A stretch of 64,000 bases of DNA from Candidatus Neomarinimicrobiota bacterium (GTDB lineage: Bacteria > Fidelibacterota > Marinisomatia > Marinisomatales > TCS55), in contig JABIDL010000041.1 of the NCBI GenBank assembly GCA_018651745.1, positions 26,009 to 90,008 on the forward strand, written 5' to 3'. The notes under the pieces were generated by a model that saw nothing but the letters and a program-made list of their open reading frames with translations, searched no databases and was not told the origin of the DNA. The translations under genes were made by a program, and so were the position numbers. Below, in pieces: positions 27,301 to 34,651 of the stretch (within the stretch, counting starts at the first letter, position 1; the number at the start of each line of letters is the position of its first letter).

Positions 27301-27775
27301 ATTTTCTAAACGACTTTGTCATGCTCAAAACAATATGAGTGCTTCCAACAAAACTTTTATGTTGTACAAGAGTTGAACGAACAAAAAGAAAAAATGATAA
27401 TGGGTATAAAATATGAAACCACCATTCCGATATCCTCCCCATAAAAAAAACACCATCAAGAATAACCATTATCATAAACACTATTGTTGTTAACATAGTT
27501 GGTGGATACAATGAACGCTTTAACCCAAGCATTTCTTTAATAAATTGATCGCCTAACTCTGGTTGCGACTCTGAATATTCTCGCACATTTACACCGGTAC
27601 CAACAAAAAAGAACATTACAAGTGTTTGTCCAGCGAGAAAAACTAGGCTTACGAAAATGTCTAAAGTGATGTGTTGATGAGCCAAAAAGTGAAGATAATG
27701 ATTCATTCCTATAGCAATCAGCCCAAACCCAGAAATCCCAAGTAAAATGTATGATAACACCATGAAAAACCACAT
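27299..27775 (-). CDS. Four-helix membrane protein, unknown function
   Basis: A 158-residue integral membrane protein with four predicted helices: LSYILLGISGFGLIAIGM, DIFVSLVFLAGQTLVMFFFV, MLTTIVFMIMVILDGVFFM and WWFHILYPLSFFLFVRSTLV. The histidines cluster near the first and second helices (MNHYLHFLAHQHITLD), with one more in the last helix region and at LVQHKSF and STHIV. This could suit heme or metal binding, but no known motif is recognised. It follows ychF by 9 bases and probably shares its transcript. Confidence 0.65.
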   Translation of the reverse strand: MWFFMVLSYILLGISGFGLIAIGMNHYLHFLAHQHITLDIFVSLVFLAGQTLVMFFFVGTGVNVREYSESQPELGDQFIKEMLGLKRSLYPPTMLTTIVFMIMVILDGVFFMGRISEWWFHILYPLSFFLFVRSTLVQHKSFVGSTHIVLSMTKSFRK

Positions 27776-27784
27776 ACAATCAAC

Positions 27785-28882
27785 TTAAACGTTAAAATGA
27801 AAAAAAATACAATCACCATCTTGAACTACATAATTTTTACCTTGTAGCTGAATCTGCCCCGCCTCTTTTACGGCTTTTTCCGATCCAAGTTGGTCTAATT
27901 TAGCATAGGGAAACACCTCGGCTTTTATAAATCCTCGTTCAAAATCAGTGTGAATTTCTGCTGCAGCTTTTGGGGCTGTGGTGTTGTTTTTTATTGTCCA
28001 AGATCTTACCTCTTCTGGACCACCTGTAAAAAAGGTCTCTAATCCAAGCAATCTAAAACCGGCGTGAATAAGTTTATTTAACCCTTGTTCGAATAAATTA
28101 TATTCATTTAGAAATAGATGTTTTTCCTCTTCTTGTAAAGATGCAATTTCTTGTTCTAGAGCCCCACAAAGTCTAATGGAAAGATTATTTTCTTTACTCG
28201 CAAAATCAAAAAGCGACTGACAAAGAGGCCCTCGAGTTTCATGCATTATTTCATTCTCATCAACATTAGCCACATAAAGAATAGGTTTTTGGGTTAACAA
28301 ATGAAGTGAATGAATAAGTGAAACATTGTCTTCGTCAACTGGGAAAGTCCGAGCCCTATGACCATTGTTACAATGAGAAAGAAGTGCATTCAAAATAACT
28401 AATTCTTTGTTGGATTTTTCATTGCTTCTTGCAGCTTTTTCTGTAACTCGGATTCGTTTATCAAGCGATTCTATATCAGCAATTAGCAATTCTGTCTCGA
28501 TGAGTTCAGCGTCTCGAACCGGGTCTAGTGATCCTTCTACATGAACAGTATTGTCGTCTTCAAAGCACCTCACTACATGAATAATAGCTGCTACTTGTCT
28601 TATTTGACCTAAAAATTGATTTCCAAGCCCCTCTCCTCTACTGGCACCCCGAACCAACCCAGCGATATCTGTAAATTCTACTGTAGCGGGAGTTACCTTT
28701 TTTGGTCGATAAATTTCGCTTAATCGATTTAGTCTTGAATCCGGGAGAGGTACAACTCCTACATGCGGATCTATAGTACAAAATGGATAATTTTCTGCTG
28801 GGACAGATGATTGGGTTAATGCATTAAAAATAGTTGATTTACCAACATTTGGCAGTCCTATGATTCCGCAACGCAAAGACAT
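27785..28882 (-). CDS. ychF: Redox-regulated ATPase YchF (Obg-like P-loop NTPase)
   Basis: A 365-residue OBG-like NTPase. G1 is GLPNVGKSTIFNAL at residues 8-21, then FCTIDPHVGVVPLPDSRL, the G3-type DIAGLVRGASRGEGLGNQFL, and NVDENEI in place of the usual NKxD, as expected for this ATP-preferring family. The C-terminal TGS-like domain ends with VVQDGDCIFFHFNV. It is a ribosome-associated ATPase involved in stress responses. It lies between fabA (34-base gap) and a small membrane protein gene. Confidence 0.96.
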   Translation of the reverse strand: MSLRCGIIGLPNVGKSTIFNALTQSSVPAENYPFCTIDPHVGVVPLPDSRLNRLSEIYRPKKVTPATVEFTDIAGLVRGASRGEGLGNQFLGQIRQVAAIIHVVRCFEDDNTVHVEGSLDPVRDAELIETELLIADIESLDKRIRVTEKAARSNEKSNKELVILNALLSHCNNGHRARTFPVDEDNVSLIHSLHLLTQKPILYVANVDENEIMHETRGPLCQSLFDFASKENNLSIRLCGALEQEIASLQEEEKHLFLNEYNLFEQGLNKLIHAGFRLLGLETFFTGGPEEVRSWTIKNNTTAPKAAAEIHTDFERGFIKAEVFPYAKLDQLGSEKAVKEAGQIQLQGKNYVVQDGDCIFFHFNV

Positions 28883-28916
28883 GATCTAATAATTATTAAG
28901 AAAAAATATAAGTGAA

Positions 28917-29462
28917 TTAAAACGGGTCAAGACCCGGATCCATACCGGTATCCCACACTAATTTTTCGAACAACCCAACTTGCAGATCTTTTGCAAAATA
29001 TATTGCCTCGTCTTTTACGTGTAACACAGCATCCCCCCAAGCCATAAATGTCGGTTTTTGTATGAATTTTTTAATATCAATTTGGTAAGTAATTGTATCG
29101 TGGTATGGTCTCACCTGACCTTTAAATTTTACTTCTTTAACGCCAAGAGCGCGTCCCCTGCCTTTCCCGCCGGCCCAAGTAAGGAAAAAACCAACCAACT
29201 GCCAAAAGCCATCCAAACCGAGGCAACCCGGCATTACAGGGTCGTTTTTAAAATGACAATCAAAAAACCACTGTTTTGGATCAATATCTAATTCTGCAGT
29301 GATTTTGCCTTTACCATAATTTCCACCATCATTAGAAATGTGAGTAATTCGATCTATCATCAGCATTGGAGGTGTGGGGAGTTTCCCATTTTTTGATCCA
29401 AACATAGCTCCAGAGCCAATTTCAAAAAGATCTTTTTTGGTGTATGATGATTTTATGTTCAT
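28917..29462 (-). CDS. fabA: 3-hydroxydecanoyl-ACP dehydratase/isomerase
   Basis: A 181-residue FabA. The catalytic residues are exactly where the E. coli enzyme has them: His70 in FFDCHFKNDPVMPG and Asp84 in CLGLDGFWQLVG. The N-terminal LPTPPMLMIDRITHIS and the lysine-rich KGQVRPYHDTITYQIDI also match. It dehydrates the ten-carbon 3-hydroxyacyl-ACP and isomerises the double bond, the branch point for anaerobic unsaturated fatty acid synthesis. It needs a FabB partner, not seen here. It is divergent from an enoyl reductase-like gene, which suggests a shared fatty acid promoter region. Confidence 0.93.
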   Translation of the reverse strand: MNIKSSYTKKDLFEIGSGAMFGSKNGKLPTPPMLMIDRITHISNDGGNYGKGKITAELDIDPKQWFFDCHFKNDPVMPGCLGLDGFWQLVGFFLTWAGGKGRGRALGVKEVKFKGQVRPYHDTITYQIDIKKFIQKPTFMAWGDAVLHVKDEAIYFAKDLQVGLFEKLVWDTGMDPGLDPF

Positions 29463-29561
29463 TTATTTCCTTTCACAAAGTGTAGAATTTACACAGCAGG
29501 TATGATTTTGGCGTTACTCTTTTGCAAGGACAAAAAGCATGACTAAATTATAGATTAATAC

Positions 29562-29568
29562 AAGGAGG
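29562..29568 (+). promoter_or_regulatory. Strong Shine-Dalgarno site of the enoyl-reductase gene
   Basis: AAGGAGG lies 5 bases before the ATG at 29574. The 111-base divergent region to fabA also holds TTGCAA at 29522-29527 and TAAATT 16 bases later, a weak promoter candidate. Confidence 0.7.
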
Positions 29569-29573
29569 CATAT

Positions 29574-30356
29574 ATGTCAGATTGGGTACTAATTCTTGGA
29601 TGTTCTACCGGGCACGGTGGCGCTACTGCAAAGCGACTTGCAGAAGATGGCTATGGAATCATAGGATTTCATTTTGATCGTGGAGACGTAAAAAAAGAAG
29701 CAGAAGCAGCGCGCGAAGCTATTGGAAAAATTAATGGTGGTAGAGTTCATTTTTGGAATACCAACGCAGCAGATTCAGATACGATGGACGAATACATTCC
29801 GAAGATTAAGGAAATCACCGGAGGCAAGCCCCTGAAGTTGATGCTACACTCTATCGCGTTTGGAACCACTACCAATTTTTTCGGTGAAAAACCAGTCACT
29901 CAAAAGCAAATGGATATGACCGTTCATATTATGGGGAACTCGATGTTATACTGGACGCAAAAATTGTTTGATGAAAAACTACTTGGGCAAGGATCTCGAG
30001 TTTTGGGATTAACCAGCGAGGGGAATTATGTTGCGATGGATGGGTATGGTCCAGTAAGTGTTGCAAAAGTAGCGATGGAGGCAATTATTAGACAAATTGG
30101 CTGGGAGCTGGGCGAGCACGGGATTACTGCCAATGCAGTTCAGGCGGGCGTAACGCCAACTCGCGCTTTAACTAAAATTACTCAGAATTGGGAAGCTTGG
30201 GTTGAAAATACAAAAAAGCGGAACCCCATGGGTCGCACGACAACTCCTGAGGATATTGCTAAAACTATATCAATGCTTCTACAGCCGGAAGCCAACTTTA
30301 TTAACTGCTCCATTATATATTGTGATGGTGGCGAACACCGCTCGGGTTCTTTTTAA
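29574..30356 (+). CDS. SDR-family enoyl-ACP reductase-like protein (FabI/FabL type)
   Basis: A 260-residue short-chain dehydrogenase. The cofactor loop is GCSTGHGGATAKRLAEDGYG, a classical GxxxGxG form as in FabL, unlike the FabI GVANxxSIA loop. The active site has the Tyr-x6-Lys spacing that marks enoyl-ACP reductases (Tyr158 and Lys165 in YGPVSVAK), and LMLHSIAF and NAVQAGVTPTRAL also fit. Predicted reaction: reduction of trans-2-enoyl-ACP in fatty acid elongation. Its divergent neighbour fabA supports this. The gene ends at a TTT TTT-like T5 run followed by TAA; a coding-looking +1 frame continues for 30 codons (see the next entry). Confidence 0.85.
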   Translation: MSDWVLILGCSTGHGGATAKRLAEDGYGIIGFHFDRGDVKKEAEAAREAIGKINGGRVHFWNTNAADSDTMDEYIPKIKEITGGKPLKLMLHSIAFGTTTNFFGEKPVTQKQMDMTVHIMGNSMLYWTQKLFDEKLLGQGSRVLGLTSEGNYVAMDGYGPVSVAKVAMEAIIRQIGWELGEHGITANAVQAGVTPTRALTKITQNWEAWVENTKKRNPMGRTTTPEDIAKTISMLLQPEANFINCSIIYCDGGEHRSGSF

Positions 30357-30447
30357 ACTTTTGTACAAAAACCAAGAAAAAGTTTTGGATCAAGAGGCTG
30401 CGGAATTTAGGAATGAGTTAGATCGGCGAGAAAAAACCACTATTTAG
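30355..30447 (+). other. Coding-like +1-frame extension after the enoyl-reductase stop
   Basis: The five T at 30350-30354 run into the TAA stop. If the ribosome, or a sequencing correction, moves the frame by +1 here, translation continues for 30 codons: KLLYKNQEKVLDQEAAEF, then RNELDRREKTTI and a TAG stop. The extension is rich in Glu, Asp, Lys, Arg and Gln like a genuine helix, unlike random AT-rich DNA. The slip site UUU UAA resembles the prfB +1 site CUU UGA. It could also be an assembly error of one T or a decayed tail. Confidence 0.4.
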
Positions 30448-30527
30448 AGGCGAGCATGTTGGTATTGTGCTTCCCATTTTTTGGAACGATGATTTATCCA
30501 TAAATTAATCCGGATGCATAAAATCAA

Positions 30528-31346
30528 ATGACATTCATCCAATATTTACAGCAAGTTGACTTCCCCTTTGTGGTGCACCTTATGCGCGGCATTACACATT
30601 TAGGCGATGAAGTATTTTATATTCTTGTATTGCCTATTGCATACTGGTGTTGGAGAAAGGATGCTGCAGTACCGCTTGCTTTATTATTGATTTCTACCCT
30701 TGTGTTAAATGTGGTACTTAAAGAATACTGGAGTATTTTGCGACCAAACGAGTCAATCCGATTAATTGAAGCAACGGGATTTAGTTTTCCTTCTGGGCAC
30801 GCTCAAGCGCCGATGGTTTTGTGGGGCTATATTGCATGGATGACAAAATCTTACCGATGGCCTGCCCTAATTATTTTCCTTATTGGAATATCACGCGTAT
30901 ATCTTGGAGTTCATTTTATCCAGGATGTAATCGCAGGGTGGCTTATTGGATTTACAACGCTATATCTTGGAATTCAGATTCAAAAAAGGATTGAATTCCG
31001 TAAGATTCAATTTGAGCCAATTCCCATGGCATTAATATGTGGTTTTTTGGGCGTATTGATACCAACTGTATTCTATCATGAACTAACGGTAAAAGGTGGA
31101 GGGTTAATGGCAGGAGCTTTATCCGGTCTTTTTCTGGAAAAATCTTGGGGAAATTTTCGCATGTCGACGATTCTTTGGAAGCAGATTGCAAAAGCTATAA
31201 TTGGGATGGCGGTAGCCGTGGTACTTTATTCCGGATTTAAATTTACCTTTCCGGCGACAGATTTATTCAATTGGGTAATGTTTTTATGTATTGGATTGTG
31301 GATCGGCCTAGGTGCGCCGTGGACTTTTTCGCGATTGCGTATTTAG
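30528..31346 (+). CDS. PAP2 family phosphatase, membrane bound
   Basis: A 272-residue membrane protein with the three PAP2 motifs: KEYWSILRP (modified KxxxxxxRP), GFSFPSGHAQAP, and ISRVYLGVHFIQDVIAG. Several further helices follow. Family members remove phosphate from lipid phosphates such as undecaprenyl pyrophosphate or phosphatidate, with the active site facing the periplasm. The extra C-terminal helices (residues about 160-272) resemble those of some bacterial sphingolipid or glycerolipid phosphatases. It overlaps the convergent TPR lipoprotein gene by 4 bases. The specific substrate is unknown. Confidence 0.88.
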   Translation: MTFIQYLQQVDFPFVVHLMRGITHLGDEVFYILVLPIAYWCWRKDAAVPLALLLISTLVLNVVLKEYWSILRPNESIRLIEATGFSFPSGHAQAPMVLWGYIAWMTKSYRWPALIIFLIGISRVYLGVHFIQDVIAGWLIGFTTLYLGIQIQKRIEFRKIQFEPIPMALICGFLGVLIPTVFYHELTVKGGGLMAGALSGLFLEKSWGNFRMSTILWKQIAKAIIGMAVAVVLYSGFKFTFPATDLFNWVMFLCIGLWIGLGAPWTFSRLRI

Positions 31347-31723
31347 GAATTCGAACCCGAATCCACAAGATCAGCCCGGCGTTTTACCAGTTGAACTAAT
31401 TCGTGGTTCTCAACTGTAGGCAGAAGGTCAAAACATAATTCTGCCTCTGTAATTGCATAGTTCCACCACCCTTTTTTTGTGTACATAAGAGCAAGGTTAT
31501 GGTGAGCTTGTGAAAGCAATGTTATTTCTTCGCGAGATAGATCTCTCGGATTTTCCGGATAAAGTCGGGCAGCTTCCCGATATTCAAGAATAGCCTCGTC
31601 CACCAATCCTTTTTGAGCGTACCAATTTCCAAGCTGAATATGTTGATAGGGATCATCTTTGCATGCGCTAAGCCAAAGCGCAGCAACAAAAATAAATATA
31701 AATCTGGGTTGAATGTTTTTCAT
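31343..31723 (-). CDS. Small TPR-containing lipoprotein
   Basis: A 126-residue protein. From ATG 31721-31723 it starts with a lipoprotein signal ending ALWLSACKDD, so the Cys is the likely lipidated residue. The rest has TPR-like helix pairs: LGNWYAQKGLVDEAILEYREAA and AHHNLALMYTKKGWWNYAI. It may act as a protein-interaction scaffold in the periplasm, but no specific role is visible. It is the last gene of the minus-strand unit yqgE, two transporters, TPR protein. Confidence 0.75.
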   Translation of the reverse strand: MKNIQPRFIFIFVAALWLSACKDDPYQHIQLGNWYAQKGLVDEAILEYREAARLYPENPRDLSREEITLLSQAHHNLALMYTKKGWWNYAITEAELCFDLLPTVENHELVQLVKRRADLVDSGSNS

Positions 31724-31782
31724 ACCTAAGTTGATCAAAGTTGGGGTTTTAGAGTTACAAAAGGCAAGAGAAAATTCATTTA

Positions 31783-33069
31783 TTAGCTAATCATCGATAT
31801 CGGAGCATCGGGGTGTGTATTTAGAGGTTCTTTTACATAAAATATCAAAAGACAAACTCCAAATCCAATGAAGACCACGATGGATGTAAAAATAACATCT
31901 GCGCCAACGATGGGTATAAAATATCCAGCAAGTACAATCGCTAAGATGGTGAAAGGCATAAGGAATGTGTCAATAATTGCCATATACATTTTTGAATCAC
32001 GATTTCCCGCAAATTCGTAAACCATGTTCATTGCTGAGGGCATAAACCCTCCTTGTCCAATGCCAAGAAAAATAAAAATAGCATAAACTCCAAACATCGA
32101 TTCTACAAAAAGAGCGGTCAGCGCTGCGAGCATGTATGAGATTAATGAAAAGGCAAGTGAAATTTTATGTCCAAATTTATCACCCACTTTTCCTGCTAAA
32201 AAGCTCGCTAGCCCGGATGTTACAACTGCAAGTATGGTAAAAATTCCGGCTTCACTAATGTTAAACCCAAATTTTTGCTGAGCATGAACAGCATACATGG
32301 ACATTCCCGGGAAATGTGCAGTAATAAAAATTCTGCTTAAAAGATATCTTCGAAAATTTTTTTGGTGTATTAAAATAGATTGCGTTTGTTGCCAGAATTC
32401 CTGAATGGTAATATGAGATCGTTGTGTAGATGTTTCGCTTAAGTGATACCACAAAAAAAGTGAAGTTCCACCCGTTAGAGATAAAAACATTAAAAGCAGG
32501 CCCCACCCAAAATTATTTGGGAATGGGGCCGAACTGTTTAAAAGTATTTTCACAATGATTCCACCAACAAATCCTCCAACACTATTAAATGCGAATGAAA
32601 TTCCTAGGAATCGCCCCCGCGTTTTTCTAGGATTTACATAAGAAATAAATTCTGTCCAAATGGGGATGATGAATCCTAATGCCAATCCATAAAGAATAAA
32701 GCAGGTATAATAAAATATCCAAGCATTTGAGCCAGAGGGCCCCAAGAATGCAAAGACAAATCCTGCAATAAAAATCGGCGGTAGAGCAAGAATGTGTGAA
32801 CTAATAATTGCTTTTTTGTGCTTGCGGATATTTCTCCCTATCAAAGCAGATAAAAATTGAGGGATAGCGATCAGAATACTAAAAAGTCCTGCAACAGATA
32901 TAACAATACTGTCCGGAGCCCCCAATGATTTTAAAAATAATGGCACAATGGCGTAAGTAGTATTGAAGGCAATTCCAAATCCCCAACTGAATTCGTGACC
33001 GCAGTTTAGTATTAGATTTGTTTTTAATTGTTTGGGTGAAAGATCAGTCAAGAGATTTTCGCGGTTCAC
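31783..33069 (-). CDS. Major facilitator superfamily transporter
   Basis: A 428-residue protein with about 12 hydrophobic segments. Loop 2-3 type motif ALIGRNIRKHKKAII follows helix 2, and GKVGDKFGHKISLAFSLI in the middle is the second copy, which fits MFS two-fold symmetry. NPRKTRGRFLGISFAFNSVG is another recognisable segment. Substrate unknown. The start lies inside the end of the preceding EamA gene (26-base overlap), so the two are co-translated. Confidence 0.88.
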   Translation of the reverse strand: MNRENLLTDLSPKQLKTNLILNCGHEFSWGFGIAFNTTYAIVPLFLKSLGAPDSIVISVAGLFSILIAIPQFLSALIGRNIRKHKKAIISSHILALPPIFIAGFVFAFLGPSGSNAWIFYYTCFILYGLALGFIIPIWTEFISYVNPRKTRGRFLGISFAFNSVGGFVGGIIVKILLNSSAPFPNNFGWGLLLMFLSLTGGTSLFLWYHLSETSTQRSHITIQEFWQQTQSILIHQKNFRRYLLSRIFITAHFPGMSMYAVHAQQKFGFNISEAGIFTILAVVTSGLASFLAGKVGDKFGHKISLAFSLISYMLAALTALFVESMFGVYAIFIFLGIGQGGFMPSAMNMVYEFAGNRDSKMYMAIIDTFLMPFTILAIVLAGYFIPIVGADVIFTSIVVFIGFGVCLLIFYVKEPLNTHPDAPISMIS

Positions 33070-33946
33070 GAGTCAATGTTATGATGGCTGTTAAAAGGAG
33101 TACCGCTCCTGCCAATTGTGCTGGGTCGAGCATCCTCCCTCGATAAAACCAATCAATAAATACAGCTGATAATGGCCAAAATAATTCATAAATGGTTGTA
33201 TGTGATGCAGGGAGTTGTTTTAATCCGTAATAATAAATAAATAAAGCAACCGACCCCGTGGATATAACGATTAAAAATAATGTTTTCCAGTGATCCAGAT
33301 TTAAGGAAAAAATATCCCCCGAACTTTGGGTAAAGCCAAAGATTGCTACTGTTAATATGGCAGTAAGTGTAAGCCTAAGTGCAGTAACGGTTGTAAAGGG
33401 TAAAGATGTTAATGCATGCTTTCCAAGGACTGTGGAACTCCCCCAACTAAAAGCTGCAAGAAGGGACAACAAGACAGCAATAAATGTTTTTTCATCTGTA
33501 AACACGATAGGCCCAATACCAAACGTAACAAGATACCCACCTAAAAAAGCAAGTGATGCAAGCAAGATGAATTGCTTTGTAAGTTTTTCTTTCAACACGA
33601 CAGATGCTAATAAAATAGCAAAAATGGGCTGAAATTTTTGGAGAAGAACGACTACAGAAAGATCGATAAAATCCACATAACTTAATGCTTTGGTGTAAAA
33701 AAAAGTCCCCAAAACACCGCCACAAATACTAATCCATAAAATAGATCCCCAAGTTCGTTGGTTTAGTGATTTTATTTCATTCCAGCCACGAATTAAAAAA
33801 GGTAAAAACAAAAGAGCGCCGATTACATGTTCGCACATCACAATCAATAGCGAGGAAACATCAGACAAGTTTTGTCTGAGGATACCATCCAAACTCCAAA
33901 GGAAAGCGGCGAAAAGAATCGCGGCTGGCGGAAGATATTTTTTCAT
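33044..33946 (-). CDS. EamA/DMT family transporter
   Basis: A 300-residue protein with ten hydrophobic segments in two five-helix EamA repeats: the first with FAAFLWSLDGILRQNLS and GGVLGTFFYTKALSYVD, the second with LLAAFSWGSSTVLGKHAL and SVALFIYYYGLKQLPAS. Family members export amino acids or other metabolites; substrate not predictable. It follows yqgE by 14 bases and overlaps the MFS gene by 26 bases. Confidence 0.9.
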   Translation of the reverse strand: MKKYLPPAAILFAAFLWSLDGILRQNLSDVSSLLIVMCEHVIGALLFLPFLIRGWNEIKSLNQRTWGSILWISICGGVLGTFFYTKALSYVDFIDLSVVVLLQKFQPIFAILLASVVLKEKLTKQFILLASLAFLGGYLVTFGIGPIVFTDEKTFIAVLLSLLAAFSWGSSTVLGKHALTSLPFTTVTALRLTLTAILTVAIFGFTQSSGDIFSLNLDHWKTLFLIVISTGSVALFIYYYGLKQLPASHTTIYELFWPLSAVFIDWFYRGRMLDPAQLAGAVLLLTAIITLTREPRKSLD

Positions 33947-33960
33947 TATCCTATTTGGGA

Positions 33961-34518
33961 TTATGCTACGCCGCCACGACCGGATATGTGAGACATGTCA
34001 ATCCCAAAAGAATTTACAGCAGAATCCCACTGGTCGTTTACGGGTGTATTAAAAATATAATCGGATGTTGCGGATTGCAATAACCAGTCCCCATTTTCTA
34101 TTTCGCGTTCTAGCTGATTGCTTGCCCAGCCGGCGTGCCCTAACATTAATTTGTAAAGGCTTGGTCCTTTTTTAATTGCTATGTCCTGAAGAATTTCTCT
34201 ATTGCTCGTCATTGAAAAATCTTTAGAAAGTTTCACTGTTCCATCTGTTTGATAAGTTGTGGGGTGCAATACAATTCCTCTTTCAACCAATACTGGTCCG
34301 CCAAAAAATATCTTAGGAATCAATTGTAGAAAATCTTCTTCTTTGGTGAATAGATTTTCGAATAAATCTTGAATCTCGGGCCCTTCAAAAGGTTTATTAA
34401 TTATCAACCCCATAGTGCCATCTTTATTATGTTCACAAATTAGAATTACAGATCGCCCAAAATAGGGATCCTGCATATGCGGCATGGATATGAGTAGGTG
34501 ATTTTTTAATGTGCTCAC
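33961..34518 (-). CDS. YqgE/AlgH family protein (UPF0301)
   Basis: A 185-residue protein with the family opening LKNHLLISMPHMQDPYFGRS, then ILICEHNKDGTMGLIINKP and IFFGGPVLVERGIVLH, and MLGHAGWASNQLEREIENGD. The family is widespread in Gram-negative bacteria; molecular function is unclear although AlgH was first linked to alginate regulation. It is divergent from uvrA, with a 133-base region between the starts. Confidence 0.93.
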   Translation of the reverse strand: MSTLKNHLLISMPHMQDPYFGRSVILICEHNKDGTMGLIINKPFEGPEIQDLFENLFTKEEDFLQLIPKIFFGGPVLVERGIVLHPTTYQTDGTVKLSKDFSMTSNREILQDIAIKKGPSLYKLMLGHAGWASNQLEREIENGDWLLQSATSDYIFNTPVNDQWDSAVNSFGIDMSHISGRGGVA

Positions 34519-34651
34519 TTCTAAATGTAGGTTAATACATAGATTACTTTCAATTCCATAAATACACTATAACAAAAAAAGTAAATCGCTTTTTGAATCC
34601 CTTTAACCAAAGAGTAAATTTACTGATGTCCAAATCGTATTTATTTAGGGA

